Of a stretch of 64,000 nucleotides of DNA, positions 45,121-56,051 are shown in pieces. The position numbers and the translations under genes were made by a program. Position 1 is the stretch's first letter. Every line of letters begins with the position of its first letter. The notes beneath the pieces were generated by a model. It saw nothing but the letters and a program-made list of their open reading frames with translations. It made no database searches and was not told the origin of the DNA. Source of the DNA: an uncultured Tenacibaculum sp. (GTDB lineage: Bacteria > Bacteroidota > Bacteroidia > Flavobacteriales > Flavobacteriaceae); contig CANMCD010000002.1 in NCBI GenBank assembly GCA_947496185.1, positions 248,001 through 312,000 of the forward strand. The letters are read 5' to 3'.

Positions 45121-45945
45121 TTATAATAATGGTTTTTTAACCCTTGTTAATTGATAACCAGCAAAAACACCGTATCCGTTTTCTCCTTCAATATTGGAAG
45201 GGGATATTATAGGTTCATAAAAAATATTTCCGTTATTTTCATTGTTCAAATATGTTGCTTTTAATGTATCGAAAAGTACTTTTTCAGTGTTAAAAACTTC
45301 TATCAAAACATATTGGTTATTATCTATTTGAGCTATTACATCTCCAATTACTGAAATTTTAGTACCATCACGATTATTATCAGTAGTAAATTTTTTTGTT
45401 TTAAAAGTAAGACCTCTCCAAGGAGAACCATCTTTATCAATAAAGTAGCCATTTAGTATGTAATAATTTTTTATATTTTCAATGTCATCGAACTGTACTT
45501 TTATTTTTTGAAAATAGTTAGAAGTGTTGTTTATCAACTTAAAATTAATATCCTTAATGGTAGAGGACGGTATTTGACAAGAAGCATTAAATTTTTTTCC
45601 TTGTGCATTTACTGTAAGAAAATATTTTTTTCCAGAGAGGATAGGTAACTGATTCGCTAGTATTTCATACTTTTTAGATTTTTCAGAATATTTTAAAGTC
45701 ACTTTTTTACCATTTTCATTAGAAATAGCTACAGAAGCATTCTTAATCACTAAATCTGATTCTGTAATATTTTTGGTAGCTCTAGATAAGGATTTAGAAA
45801 CCTGTACTTTTAAGATAGTATCTTGAGGAGATAAATATCCATTAATGACAATCAATTGCTCTTGATCTAGTAGGTCATTGACATCAACATTAGTTTCGCA
45901 ACTATAAATAAAACAACAAAGAATGATATATTTTATATATTTCAT
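45121..45945 (-). CDS. DUF4249 lipoprotein
   Basis: A 274-residue protein with a lipoprotein signal (IKYIILCCFIYSCE; lipid Cys near residue 16) and the DUF4249 start LVINGYLSPQDTILKVQVSKS (here LIVINGYL...). The family always goes with TonB-dependent receptors and is thought to be a surface partner, like SusD for SusC. It follows the receptor gene by 19 bp. Substrate unknown; iron or peptide compounds are the usual guesses. Confidence 0.9.
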   Translation of the reverse strand: MKYIKYIILCCFIYSCETNVDVNDLLDQEQLIVINGYLSPQDTILKVQVSKSLSRATKNITESDLVIKNASVAISNENGKKVTLKYSEKSKKYEILANQLPILSGKKYFLTVNAQGKKFNASCQIPSSTIKDINFKLINNTSNYFQKIKVQFDDIENIKNYYILNGYFIDKDGSPWRGLTFKTKKFTTDNNRDGTKISVIGDVIAQIDNNQYVLIEVFNTEKVLFDTLKATYLNNENNGNIFYEPIISPSNIEGENGYGVFAGYQLTRVKKPLL

Positions 45946-45964
45946 GATTTAACGAGTTAAGGTT

Positions 45965-48301
45965 TTAGAATTTATAGGTATAACTTATACTGGGAATAAA
46001 CTGTAGTAGAGAATATTTTTTTAAATTACTATTAAAATCAAAATCATAAAAGAAAGGGTTTTTTCTTCCATAAAGATTATATACTGAAAACTCCCATGTA
46101 CGTTGTCTATTTTTAGTAAAGTTTTTATGAAATTGTATCCCTAAATCTAATCGATGAAAACTTTCTGCTCTAAAGTTATTTCTTTCTGTAATAAAAGGAT
46201 TGATATTATTTCTATAGTTAATGTTAGAGGTTATTGGAAGACTATTCCCTAAAGCGACTCTATCTGCTAAATTAAAATTATCACCACTAGAATACACCCA
46301 AGATCCCGATAAGGTTATTCTATCGTTTGGCTTATAGTTACCAACTAAGGAAAAGTCATGTCTTCGATCATATCTTGCAAAGAATTTTTTTCCACCATTA
46401 ACTTCATCAAATTGTCTCTCAGACCAAGAAAGGGTATATCCTAACCATCCTGTTAACTTACCTAGTTTTTTTTTCAATAAAAATTCTCCACCGTAGGCCC
46501 AGCCTTTTCCACTGGTAATATTATCTTCCCAATCAATTTCTTGTCCTGTTTCGATATTTTCAAGAAGTAAGAATGAAGCTCCTTCTTTATAAGATATAAT
46601 ATCATCCATAGTTTTATAGTATCCCTCAAAGGTCAAAGAATACCCTTTATCTAAGAAGTCTTTAGCTAGTCCTAGAGCAAATTGCTCAGATGATTGTGGT
46701 TTTAACTTATCAGTAGAAGAAACCCAAAGGTCTGTAGGAAGTCCAATACCAGAGTTTGATAATAAATGGATATATTGATTCATTTTAGCATAGGATACTT
46801 TTAGGGCTAAGTCTGTTTTAACATTCCATGAAACAGTGGCTCTGGGTTCAAAGTTTAGGTAATTTTTAGATTTGTATTTGAAGTGTGTAAAACGAATACC
46901 TGGAGAAAAACGCAAAACAGTATTAATTTTCCAGTCATCTTCTAAATATGCAGCATTTTCAATGGAGTTAATATGTTGTTTTACACTACTATTTTCACCA
47001 TTAGTTTGATTAGTTCTAGATTGTTTTGGTACAAAGTTATGATAGGTGGAAGCAACACCAAAACGTAGTGTATGTTGAGGAGTTGGGTAATAATCAAAAT
47101 CTAATTTAACCCCATAATCATTGATTCCTGAATTAAGTTTAAAAAAGTAATGCTCGTTGTCAAGAGAACTTTTGGTATCAATCCCAAAGGTATAATTACT
47201 AAAAATAAGAGAAGTATTGGCAAAAAAACGATCGTTGAACTGATGATTCCATCGCAGGGTAGATGTTATATTTCCCCACCCTAAATTAACATTGATATCT
47301 TCTCCATTAGCATAAAAAGAATCTCTTCCAAAATAATTACTCCAGTATAACTTGTTTTTGTCGTTAAAGATATGATGTATTTTAAAGTTAAGGTCTGTAA
47401 AATAATACCCTCCTTGTTTATTTTTATCCATTAATGGTTTTAATAGTAAATCTATATAGGAGCGTCTTCCACTTATCAAAAAAGACGTTTTATCTTTATT
47501 TATAGGTCCTTCTAATACTACAGAAGAAGAAAGCAGCCCTATTTTGAATTTTCCTTTTATTTTTTCTTTGTTTCCGTTTTTTGTGTTGATTTTTAATACA
47601 GAAGATAACCTTCCTCCAAACCTAGCAGGAAAACCGCCTTTAAATGTTTCTATTGATTTTAACGCATCGCCATTGAATACAGAAATGAAACCAAATAAAT
47701 GATTTGAGTTGTATACAGGGGCTTCATCTAGAATAATTAAATTTTGATCAGGAGTTCCTCCACGCACAAAAAAACCAGCACTTCCTTCACTTCCTCTTTG
47801 AATACCTGGTAATAATTGAAGTGTTTTTATCACATCTTTTTCACCAAGAATAGCGGGAATGTTTTCAATATCTGAAGGCTTTAAAGAAACCACACTCATT
47901 TGAGAAACCTGACTTTCATTGGTAAGTTGATTCGAGTTAACAACTACTTCATCCAATTTATTTTCTGAAATCGTCATCTCAATATTAAGTTTGGTATGTT
48001 GTTTTAAATCGATTTTCTTTTTTAGCGTTGTATATCCAACATAGGAAATAACGAGTTCGTGTGTGCCTTTTGGTAGTGTTAAGGAAAAGAACCCATAATC
48101 ATTCGTAGTTGTCCCTGTTTTTCCATTTACAGTATAAATAGAAACCATGGGTAAATGTTCTCCACTCCCTTTTTCTTTGATATAACCGTTGATGGTAAAT
48201 TTTTCAGCTTTTGTTTTTGGAGGGTCGGATTGCCCAAATAGTTTTCCTAAAAATAATAGGAAAAAGCAATTGATAATTACAAAGTGTTTTTTTGTTTTCA
48301 T
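45965..48301 (-). CDS. TonB-dependent receptor with carboxypeptidase-like N-terminal domain
   Basis: Starting at the ATG at 48301 (MKTKKHFVIINCFFLLFLG) gives 778 residues with a signal peptide; an upstream TTG is less likely. A CarboxypepD-like domain (FTINGYIKEKGSGEHLPMVSIY, about 35-115) comes before the plug (LGEKDVIKTLQLLPGIQRGSEGSAGFFVRGGTPDQNLIILDEAPVYN). The barrel ends in SISYTYKF. It imports a ligand with TonB energy, with the DUF4249 lipoprotein as partner. It is not the SusC type. Confidence 0.93.
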   Translation of the reverse strand: MKTKKHFVIINCFFLLFLGKLFGQSDPPKTKAEKFTINGYIKEKGSGEHLPMVSIYTVNGKTGTTTNDYGFFSLTLPKGTHELVISYVGYTTLKKKIDLKQHTKLNIEMTISENKLDEVVVNSNQLTNESQVSQMSVVSLKPSDIENIPAILGEKDVIKTLQLLPGIQRGSEGSAGFFVRGGTPDQNLIILDEAPVYNSNHLFGFISVFNGDALKSIETFKGGFPARFGGRLSSVLKINTKNGNKEKIKGKFKIGLLSSSVVLEGPINKDKTSFLISGRRSYIDLLLKPLMDKNKQGGYYFTDLNFKIHHIFNDKNKLYWSNYFGRDSFYANGEDINVNLGWGNITSTLRWNHQFNDRFFANTSLIFSNYTFGIDTKSSLDNEHYFFKLNSGINDYGVKLDFDYYPTPQHTLRFGVASTYHNFVPKQSRTNQTNGENSSVKQHINSIENAAYLEDDWKINTVLRFSPGIRFTHFKYKSKNYLNFEPRATVSWNVKTDLALKVSYAKMNQYIHLLSNSGIGLPTDLWVSSTDKLKPQSSEQFALGLAKDFLDKGYSLTFEGYYKTMDDIISYKEGASFLLLENIETGQEIDWEDNITSGKGWAYGGEFLLKKKLGKLTGWLGYTLSWSERQFDEVNGGKKFFARYDRRHDFSLVGNYKPNDRITLSGSWVYSSGDNFNLADRVALGNSLPITSNINYRNNINPFITERNNFRAESFHRLDLGIQFHKNFTKNRQRTWEFSVYNLYGRKNPFFYDFDFNSNLKKYSLLQFIPSISYTYKF

Positions 48302-48307
48302 TAACAA

Positions 48308-48553
48308 AACGTTTAAAAATTTGTTTTTTTGTATATAATTTTTAACAATCTTGAATTGTTATGAAATAAAACAATTTGAAAAAATAAAACCCTAATAAAG
48401 CAAATGTTAATAATAATAATAACCTCTTATTATCTTTATTAACTTATTGAAAATTAGTTTTTTTGTTTTTTATTAATTAGTTGTTAAAGTTTAAGTTATT
48501 ATGTTTAATACTTTTTTATAGAGGTAATAATTTTTTATCTAAAGGAGTTGGTA
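48308..48553. other. AT-rich gap upstream of the TonB receptor
   Basis: About 246 bp of AT-rich sequence with no gene, no clear terminator for the RNA methyltransferase gene, and no full promoter pair that I can place. Confidence 0.4.
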
Positions 48554-49081
48554 TTATTTAATCTTTGTAAATAAATCCCATAAAACAACGCCACAGCTTA
48601 CCGCAATGTTTAGTGAGTGTTTCGTGCCTAATTGTGGAATTTCAATACATATATCTGAAGCAGAAACCACTTCTTGTTGTACACCTTTGACCTCATTTCC
48701 AAAAACAACCGCGTATTTCTGGTTTTCAATGGGTATAAACGTATCTAGCATCGTACTATTTTCGGCTTGTTCAATGGCTAGTATTTTAACTTTTTCTTCT
48801 TTTAATCGGTTAATTAAAGCTAAAGTATCCTCGACATATTCCCAATCTACAGATTCAGTAGCCCCCAAAGCAGTTTTATGAATTTCTTTATGAGGAGGTA
48901 TAGCAGTTATTCCGCAGAGATAAATTTTTTCAATCAAAAAAGCATCTGAAGTTCTAAAAATAGCGCCAATATTGTGTAAGCTCCTAACATTGTCAAGAAT
49001 TACAATTAAAGGTGTCTTTTTGGTTTGTTTGAATTTTTCAACACTAATACGACCTAATTCGCTGTTTTTTAGTTTTCTCAT
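48554..49081 (-). CDS. TrmH/SpoU-family RNA methyltransferase
   Basis: Starting at 49081 (MRKLKNSELGRI) gives 175 residues, the usual length; a start at 49153 would add 24 atypical residues. SPOUT motifs are present: LDNVRSLHNIGAIFRTSDAF (motif 1), AVVFGNEVKGVQQE (motif 2) and IEIPQLGTKHSLNIAVSCGVVLWDL (motif 3). It 2'-O-methylates a tRNA or rRNA ribose; the exact site is not evident. It is divergent from mutS. Confidence 0.92.
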   Translation of the reverse strand: MRKLKNSELGRISVEKFKQTKKTPLIVILDNVRSLHNIGAIFRTSDAFLIEKIYLCGITAIPPHKEIHKTALGATESVDWEYVEDTLALINRLKEEKVKILAIEQAENSTMLDTFIPIENQKYAVVFGNEVKGVQQEVVSASDICIEIPQLGTKHSLNIAVSCGVVLWDLFTKIK

Positions 49082-49195
49082 ATCTGTTTGAATTATGACT
49101 TTACCCCTTATATTTAATATCTGTGAGGTCAAAACAAATCGATTATTTCTCACTTTTTTCTATCTTCGCAAAACTAACCGAAAAAATCCATACAC

Positions 49196-51805
49196 TTGGC
49201 AAAAACAAAGGCAAAAAAAGTAACCCCATTAATGCAACAGTACAACGGAATTAAAGCTAAATATCCGGATGCTATGCTGTTGTTTAGGGTAGGTGATTTT
49301 TACGAAACCTTTGGTGAAGATGCGGTCAAAGCCTCTGAGGTATTGGGAATTATTTTAACCAAAAGGGGTTCGGGTAGTGAAAGTGAAACCGCATTGGCTG
49401 GTTTTCCACATCATTCTTTGCATACCTATTTACCTAAGTTGGTAAAAGCGGGTTTACGTGTGGCCATTTGCGATCAGTTGGAAGATCCTAAAATGACAAA
49501 AAAAATTGTCAAGAGAGGTGTGACAGAACTGGTAACTCCGGGGGTTGCTTTAAATGACGATATTTTATCGGCTAAGTCTAATAATTTCTTAGCTGCCGTT
49601 CATTTTGGAAAGAAACAAATAGGTGTTTCTTTTTTAGATGTTTCTACTGGAGAGTTTTTAATTGCCCAAGGGAATGATGAGTATATCGATAAATTATTAC
49701 AAAACTTTTCTCCAAGTGAGGTATTGGTACAAAAACAATATAAGCAACAGTTTTTAGCTTTTTTTACCAATAAATATCATGCATTTTATTTAGAAGACTG
49801 GGTTTTTCAAAAAGATTACGGTTATGAAACCCTTACGACTCATTTTCAGGTAAAAAACCTTAAAGGTTTTGGGGTGGATGAACTAGGAGAAGGAATTGTT
49901 GCTGGAGGTGCCGCTATGTATTATTTGGCAGAAACCCAACATAATAAAATTGAACATATCCAAACCATTAGCAGGATTTCGGAAGACAATTATGTCTGGA
50001 TGGATCGTTTTACGATAAGAAACCTTGAATTATATGGAGGAAATTCTTTGAATGCTATTTCATTATTGGATATCATTGATAAAACTATTTCTCCGATGGG
50101 AGGAAGGTTGCTTAAACGTTGGTTAGCCTTGCCGTTGAAAGATATAGACGCTATTAAACAACGCCATGAATTAGTGAAGTTTTTAATAGAAAATGAGGGC
50201 TTCTTTGAAACGGTTACGTATCAATTAAGACAAATTTCGGATATAGAGCGATTGATTTCAAAAGTGGCAACGGCCAAAGTTTCCCCAAGAGAAACGGTGT
50301 TACTTAAAAACTCTTTAAAAGCAATTTTGCCGATTAAAGAGGCGGCTGTGCAGAGCAAAAATGCCTCTGTGAAGTTAATTGGCTCTCAAATAAATGAATG
50401 TACAGAGCTGATTGCTAAGATAGATACGACAATTTTAGAAGAAGCACCTGTAAATATCAACAAGGGAGATACGATTGCTTTAGGTGTTTCGGAAGAATTG
50501 GATGAATTACGAAATATAGCCAACTCTGGAAAAGAATATTTGGACTCTATGTTGGAAAGGGAAACTGAACGTACCGGTATTCCGAGTTTAAAAATAGCCT
50601 TTAATAATGTTTTTGGTTATTATATAGAGGTTCGAAATACACATAAAGATAAGGTTCCTGAGGAATGGATTCGTAAGCAAACATTAGTAAGTGCTGAGCG
50701 ATATATTACAGAAGAACTTAAAGAATATGAAACCAAAATACTAGGGGCAGAAGAAAAAATAAAGCAGATCGAGTCTGAGATTTTTACGGAACTCGTTACT
50801 TATATTATTGGATTTGTGCAGCCGATTCAACACAATGCACAGTTAATTGCGCAGCTAGATTGTTTACTTTCTTTTGCTACTTTGGCTATTGAAAATAACT
50901 ATGTACAGCCGATTATTGATAAAAGTACGGACCTAGAAATCAAAGAAGGGCGTCACCCTGTTATAGAAAAACAATTGCCTATAGGGGAGGAATATGTAAC
51001 AAATAATGTGACGTTAAATCGTACTGAGCAACAAATCATTATGATTACCGGGCCTAATATGTCGGGTAAGTCTGCCATTCTTCGTCAGACAGCATTGATA
51101 GTTTTATTGGCGCAAATGGGAAGTTATGTCCCTGCTCAAGAGGCACGAATTGGATTGGTGGATAAGATTTTTACTCGAGTGGGTGCTAGTGATAATATTT
51201 CGATGGGAGAATCTACTTTTATGGTAGAAATGAATGAAACGGCTTCGATATTGAACAATGTTTCGGAAAGGAGTTTGGTGTTGTTGGATGAAATTGGAAG
51301 AGGAACTTCTACGTATGATGGTATTTCAATTGCTTGGGCTATAGCAGAGTACATTCATGAACACCCGACAAAAGCGAAAACCCTTTTTGCTACGCATTAC
51401 CATGAATTAAATGAGATGACCACGACGTTCGAACGTATTAAAAATTACAATGTTTCGGTAAAAGAATTGAAGGATAGTATTATTTTTCTACGAAAATTAG
51501 TTGCTGGAGGTAGTAATCATAGTTTTGGTATTCACGTAGCGAAGTTAGCAGGAATGCCAAATAGGGTGATAAAAAGAGCTACTAAAATTCTTAAAAAACT
51601 TGAAGAAAACCATGCACAAAAGGACGTAGAAGATTCTTTGAAAGATTTACAAAAAGAAGAATTACAACTTAGCTTTTTTCAATTGGATGACCCTTTACTT
51701 GAGGATTTGCGTGAGGAAATATTAGAAACGAATATTGATACGCTAACACCTATCGAGGCATTGATGAAATTGAATGAAATTAAACGTATGCTGAGTAAGA
51801 AATAA
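49196..51805 (+). CDS. mutS: DNA mismatch repair protein MutS
   Basis: An 869-residue MutS with a TTG start ([16 protein letters not shown]), which places the conserved N-terminus correctly; no ATG is near. DNA-binding [16 protein letters not shown] (Phe-x-Glu), clamp domains, Walker [14 protein letters not shown], Walker [17 protein letters not shown] and the C-terminal HTH region are all seen. It recognises mismatches with MutL. TATCTTCG at 49161-49168 is a fair -7 element 28 bp before the start. Confidence 0.97.
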   Translation: MAKTKAKKVTPLMQQYNGIKAKYPDAMLLFRVGDFYETFGEDAVKASEVLGIILTKRGSGSESETALAGFPHHSLHTYLPKLVKAGLRVAICDQLEDPKMTKKIVKRGVTELVTPGVALNDDILSAKSNNFLAAVHFGKKQIGVSFLDVSTGEFLIAQGNDEYIDKLLQNFSPSEVLVQKQYKQQFLAFFTNKYHAFYLEDWVFQKDYGYETLTTHFQVKNLKGFGVDELGEGIVAGGAAMYYLAETQHNKIEHIQTISRISEDNYVWMDRFTIRNLELYGGNSLNAISLLDIIDKTISPMGGRLLKRWLALPLKDIDAIKQRHELVKFLIENEGFFETVTYQLRQISDIERLISKVATAKVSPRETVLLKNSLKAILPIKEAAVQSKNASVKLIGSQINECTELIAKIDTTILEEAPVNINKGDTIALGVSEELDELRNIANSGKEYLDSMLERETERTGIPSLKIAFNNVFGYYIEVRNTHKDKVPEEWIRKQTLVSAERYITEELKEYETKILGAEEKIKQIESEIFTELVTYIIGFVQPIQHNAQLIAQLDCLLSFATLAIENNYVQPIIDKSTDLEIKEGRHPVIEKQLPIGEEYVTNNVTLNRTEQQIIMITGPNMSGKSAILRQTALIVLLAQMGSYVPAQEARIGLVDKIFTRVGASDNISMGESTFMVEMNETASILNNVSERSLVLLDEIGRGTSTYDGISIAWAIAEYIHEHPTKAKTLFATHYHELNEMTTTFERIKNYNVSVKELKDSIIFLRKLVAGGSNHSFGIHVAKLAGMPNRVIKRATKILKKLEENHAQKDVEDSLKDLQKEELQLSFFQLDDPLLEDLREEILETNIDTLTPIEALMKLNEIKRMLSKK

Positions 51806-51848
51806 GACGAGGTCTTCGAATATCTTTTTAGTATTTTTGAAGAGAGAG

Positions 51849-53189
51849 ATGAGAGAAGACATAAGTTTTAACAGAATTAATAAACTAGCTATACCTGCAT
51901 TGATTGCGGGGGTAGCCGAACCCTTACTTTCTACGACAGATTTAGCAATTGTAGGTAATATGAATGCATTTGCTACTGAGAGTGTAGCAGCGGTGGGAAT
52001 TGTAGGGTCGTTTTTATCCATGCTGATATGGGTATTTGGGCAAACAAGAAGTGCCATTTCTTCCATTATAGCAAGATATGTAGGTGCGAATAAATTAAAA
52101 GAGATTCTAAACCTTCCTTTTCAAGCTATTTTATTAGTGGTAGGAACTGGGTTGCTAATTTTAGGTATTAGTTATCCTTTTGCTAAACAAATATTTCAGT
52201 TTTATAATGCGCAATCGCTCATTTTAGATTTTTCCATCAGTTATTATAAAATTCGTGCGATTGGTTTTCCTTTTACATTGTATGTAATTGCTGTTTTTGG
52301 AATTTTTAGAGGCTTACAAAACACTTTTTATCCCATGTTGATAGCCATTGTTGGTACGGTAGTAAACATTGTGTTAGACCTTGCTTTTGTTTACGGAATA
52401 GCTGAGGTTATTCCTCCTTTACATATAGAAGGAGCAGCCTATGCCAGTGTTTTGGCACAAATTGTTATGGCAATAATGGGAACTTTTCTGCTGCTTACTA
52501 AAACTACGATACAACTGAAATTTAGTTTTCCTTGGAATAAAGAAATAAAAACATTTATTCACTTGATGGTAAACTTATTTATTCGTACCCTAGCGTTGAA
52601 TGTTGCCTTGTATTTTGCTACTTCCTATGCCACTGATTATGGAAAAGAATATATTGCTGCCTATACCATTGGGTTGAATTTATGGTTGATGGGGGCTTTT
52701 ATGATTGATGGTTATTCGAGTGCAGGAAATATTTTGTCGGGTAAATTGTTGGGTGCTAAAGCCTATAATACCTTATTGAAATTAGGTAAAAAACTTATTT
52801 TTTATGGTTTATTGTTTGGTAGTTTTTTAGCAACAGTTGGTGCTATTTTCTACACGTTTATTGGGAAAATTTTTATACAAGATGAACTAGTACTAGAAGC
52901 ATTTTATCGCACTTTTTGGATTATTTTAGTGATGCAGCCGATATGTGCTATAGCATTTATTTATGACGGAATTTTTAAAGGTTTAGGGGAGGCTAAAATT
53001 TTACGAAATTTACTGATACTAGCAACGACTTTAGTATTTATTCCTTTGTTACTGTTGTTTGATTATTGGAACTATAAACTTTATGCTATCTGGATTGCCT
53101 TTTTTAGTTGGATGATTGCTAGGGGTGTTCCGTTGATTTTTATTTTCAGAAAGAAATTTACCAAACTTTCCAATTTGAATTCGGTATAA
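51849..53189 (+). CDS. MATE-family efflux transporter
   Basis: Starting at the ATG at 51849 (MREDISFNRINKLAIPALIAG) gives 446 residues and 12 membrane spans in two six-helix halves. AEPLLSTTDLAIVGNM is the DinF-type first helix. It exports cationic drugs or metabolites using sodium or protons. A TATTTTTG box (51832-51839) lies just upstream of the start; the gene is 43 bp from mutS and may have its own promoter. Confidence 0.93.
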   Translation: MREDISFNRINKLAIPALIAGVAEPLLSTTDLAIVGNMNAFATESVAAVGIVGSFLSMLIWVFGQTRSAISSIIARYVGANKLKEILNLPFQAILLVVGTGLLILGISYPFAKQIFQFYNAQSLILDFSISYYKIRAIGFPFTLYVIAVFGIFRGLQNTFYPMLIAIVGTVVNIVLDLAFVYGIAEVIPPLHIEGAAYASVLAQIVMAIMGTFLLLTKTTIQLKFSFPWNKEIKTFIHLMVNLFIRTLALNVALYFATSYATDYGKEYIAAYTIGLNLWLMGAFMIDGYSSAGNILSGKLLGAKAYNTLLKLGKKLIFYGLLFGSFLATVGAIFYTFIGKIFIQDELVLEAFYRTFWIILVMQPICAIAFIYDGIFKGLGEAKILRNLLILATTLVFIPLLLLFDYWNYKLYAIWIAFFSWMIARGVPLIFIFRKKFTKLSNLNSV

Positions 53190-53367
53190 ATTTATTTTCT
53201 TATCAGTTGTAAGGACTTTTTACACTAAATAACTAATTATCCTAAGAAAATCAAACGAAAGGGTCTGTCTAAAGATTTTTCAGTTTAGGTCTCAAAAGTT
53301 AAATAGATTTTGCAATGTATTATCTGGATTTGAAGTTGAATTAGTATTTTTGAACAAAAGAGTAACC

Positions 53368-54135
53368 ATGACTACAACACGACGTAATGGAAGTTTGTAT
53401 ACAAAAATAGAAAACCGAATTGCTACGATTGAATTTGGGCATCCCGCTAGTAATTCTTTTCCGAGTGAATTGTTAGCGCGATTGGCAAAGGAGTTTGAAT
53501 TGTTATCTAATAATGATGAAGTAAATGTTATTATTTTAAAATCTGAAGGGAATCGTGCTTTTTGTGCAGGGGCATCTTTTGATGAATTGGTGGCAATAAC
53601 GAATTTAAAAGAAGGAAAAAAATTCTTTTTAGGTTTTGCAAATGTTATTAATGCTATGCGAAATTGTTCGAAATTAATTGTGGGTAGAGTACAAGGAAAA
53701 ACTGTTGGCGGAGGTGTCGGTTTGGCGGCAGCTTGTGACTATGTATTAGCTACGGAACATGCAGCGATTAAATTGTCTGAATTTACAATTGGTATTGGCC
53801 CTTTTGTGATTACTCCAGCAGTAAAACGAAAAATAGGGGTTAGTGGGTTAGCTGAATTGACATTGGACGCTACAAGTTGGAAAAATGCATATTGGGCAAA
53901 AGAAAAAGGGTTGTATGCTAATGTATTTGAAAACACTGAGGAGTTAGACAAAGAAGTAGAAATTCTTACAGAAAGGTTGAGTTCTTATAATCCAGAAGCC
54001 TTGCAAGAGATGAAAAAAGCACTTTGGTTGGACACAGAACACTGGAATACGTTGTTATTAGAAAGAGCGGAAACTTCAGGAAAATTAGTTTTGTCGGACT
54101 TTACGAAAGAGGCGTTAAAAAAGTTTAAAAGCTAA
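53368..54135 (+). CDS. Enoyl-CoA hydratase/isomerase-family protein
   Basis: Starting at the ATG at 53368 (MTTTRRNGSLYTKIENRIATIEF) gives 255 residues; a TTG 18 bp upstream is possible. Crotonase motifs are seen: oxyanion-hole GNRAFCAGASFDEL, GRVQGKTVGGGVGLAAACDYVLA and LSEFTIGIGPFVITPAV. It acts on CoA thioesters in fatty-acid or amino-acid degradation. A TATTTTTG box lies at 53345-53352. Confidence 0.93.
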   Translation: MTTTRRNGSLYTKIENRIATIEFGHPASNSFPSELLARLAKEFELLSNNDEVNVIILKSEGNRAFCAGASFDELVAITNLKEGKKFFLGFANVINAMRNCSKLIVGRVQGKTVGGGVGLAAACDYVLATEHAAIKLSEFTIGIGPFVITPAVKRKIGVSGLAELTLDATSWKNAYWAKEKGLYANVFENTEELDKEVEILTERLSSYNPEALQEMKKALWLDTEHWNTLLLERAETSGKLVLSDFTKEALKKFKS

Positions 54136-54304
54136 CATTTAAACTTTTTTAATTTTTTGATAGTTATTATAAAGAATGTTAAATTCTTTCCAGCTTTTTG
54201 TTGTGATATCAAATAGATTAAGTAAAGACCTAAAAAACTCTAATCTATACATTCGTACGTTCTATTATAGAACGTATAGCGTTGGTTATACAATTCTTGA
54301 GTAT

Positions 54305-54515
54305 AACTGTTTTTAGCTTATAAAGTATTACTTTGATAAGTTCAACTAAGGGAACTATTAGAGGAAATCCTCGTTTTGTTTTGGAATAAGAGGAACTATT
54401 TCAATTGTATGTTTGTCTATTACGGTCAACATAATAATTTGTTTTTAGAGAGTTATGTTTGGTAACACAAATGCCTACAATCCATTTTTAATTCTTCTAA
54501 AAGTTTTATTCACTT
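54305..54515 (-). pseudogene. IS5-like (DUF4096-type) transposase remnant A
   Basis: On the minus strand the sequence reads TIEIVPLIPK, then after a one-base frame shift TKRGFPLIVPLVELIKVILYKLKT. This is the N-terminus of an IS4/IS5-group transposase. Coding similarity stops after LKT, so only the left end remains. It is similar over about 200 bp to the remnant at 57945-58255, including the non-coding leader. Confidence 0.75.
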
Positions 54516-54592
54516 CAATATATAAACGTATGATTTTGGAATGTTTTTTGTCGTAACAAAATAGAAAATCAGACTTTTATTGGTCTCAGTTT

Positions 54593-54606
54593 AGGGTGAA
54601 AACCCT
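54593..54606. repeat. Left-end hairpin of the IS200-like element
   Basis: AGGGT pairs with ACCCT around GAAA, 51 bp before the TnpA start. IS200/IS605 elements have such subterminal hairpins instead of inverted repeats. Confidence 0.55.
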
Positions 54607-54928
54607 GCAATTTGATTACAGTACTTTAGTAATGTGAAAAATTATTACCTTTCAAATATGGATAAAATTTTACGAAAGGGATCACATACAGTAAGTAGGT
54701 TGACCTGCCATATAGTTTGGGCAACAAAATATAGGTATAAAGTTTTAAAAGAAGATATTCAGTCAAGATGTAGGGATCTGCTAATCCAGATCTGTGATGC
54801 TGAGAATGTAACTATTTTGAAAGGAGCCATAGGTTTGGATCATGTTCATATGCATATAGTATATTCTCCGAAACAAATGAAGGCTTCCCTGTTTTTCATA
54901 CAATTTAAAAATCAACTATTTTTAGAAT

Positions 54929-55195
54929 ATGAAGAAAAGCAGATTTAGTGAGGCACAGATTGTATCTATGCTTCAACAATACGAATTAGGAATGAAGGTC
55001 ACGGACATTTGTCGTGATAAAGGGATTACTAGTGCTACTTTTTACAGTTGGAAGCGAAAATATGGAGGTATGGACGCCCAACAGCTAAAGGAACTCAAGT
55101 CTCTTCAGGAAGAAAACCGCCGTTTAAAACAGATGTATGCTGATTTAAGTCTAGATCATAGAATTTTAAAAGATATTATCGAAAAAAAGCTCTAA
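54929..55195 (+). CDS. IS3-family transposase OrfA
   Basis: An 88-residue HTH protein: RFSEAQIVSMLQQYELGMKVTDICRDKGITSATFYSWKRKYGG, followed by a leucine-zipper-like helix (LKSLQEENRRLKQMYADL). It binds IS ends. Near its end A7G (55182-55189) with the slippery core A AAA AAG would allow a -1 frameshift into orfB to make the OrfAB transposase; the -1 frame continues KKALKPCDRKTLAQTIVEQE without a stop. Confidence 0.93.
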   Translation: MKKSRFSEAQIVSMLQQYELGMKVTDICRDKGITSATFYSWKRKYGGMDAQQLKELKSLQEENRRLKQMYADLSLDHRILKDIIEKKL

Positions 55196-56051
55196 AGCCC
55201 TGTGATCGGAAAACGCTTGCTCAAACAATAGTCGAACAAGAGGATCTCAGTATTCAGAGAGCTTGTGAGATGGTGAACTTGAGTAGATCTATGTGGTATT
55301 ATAAGTCTAAAAAAGACGATACTCAAGTGATAAACAAACTCATTGAAATGAGTGAGATTAAGCCCAACAGAGGGTTTGATTATTATTATCACCGCATACG
55401 TAAACAGGGCTTTATATGGAACAGAAAACGTGTTTTAAGGGTTTATAGATTGTTAGGACTTACAATGCGTCGTAAAAGTAGAAAAAGACTTCCAGCACGT
55501 ATCAAATCTCCTTTGAATGAACCAGAACAACCTAGAGAAATCTGGAGTATGGATTTTATGTCAGATAGTTTAATTACTGGACGGCGTTTTAGAGTATTGA
55601 ATATCATCGATGACTACAATAGGCAAGCACTATGCACTCATCCAGACTTTTCTATGCCTGCAATACGAGTTGTTAATCATTTAAAACAAACTATGGAAAT
55701 ATATGGGAAGCCCCTTGAAATACGAGTAGACAATGGATCAGAATTTTTATCAAAAATGTTTGTCCAGTTTTGCCTAGTTGAAGGTGTAGATATAAAATAT
55801 ATCCAACCTGGAAAACCATCACAGAATGGGTACATTGAGAGGTTTAATAAAACTTTTCGGGAAGATGTGTTAGATGCCTACCTATTCAGAAATTTGGAAG
55901 AAGTACAAGTGCAATCAGAGATGTTTAAGATTATAATGAAAATCACCCACACAAATCATTAGGTAGGAAAAGTCCAAACGAATATTTAAGCGATTTTTTC
56001 AAAGGGGCTAGCCCCTTTGAAAAATATTTTGTTAATTTAAACACTGTGTGA
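55180..56051 (+). pseudogene. IS3-family transposase OrfB (DDE), frame-shifted
   Basis: The frame entered from orfA carries the rve domain with all three acidic residues: WSMDFMSD (D), IRVDNGSEF (D) and NGYIERFNKTFRED (E). The HTH_21-like LSIQRACEMVNLSRSMWYY comes first. At about 55927 one base is missing; the proper end, DYNENHPHKSLGRKSPNEYL through NLNTV, runs on in the next frame to TGA at 56049-56051, inside the right IS end. Without correction the protein ends 30 residues earlier at 55962, so activity is doubtful. Confidence 0.88.
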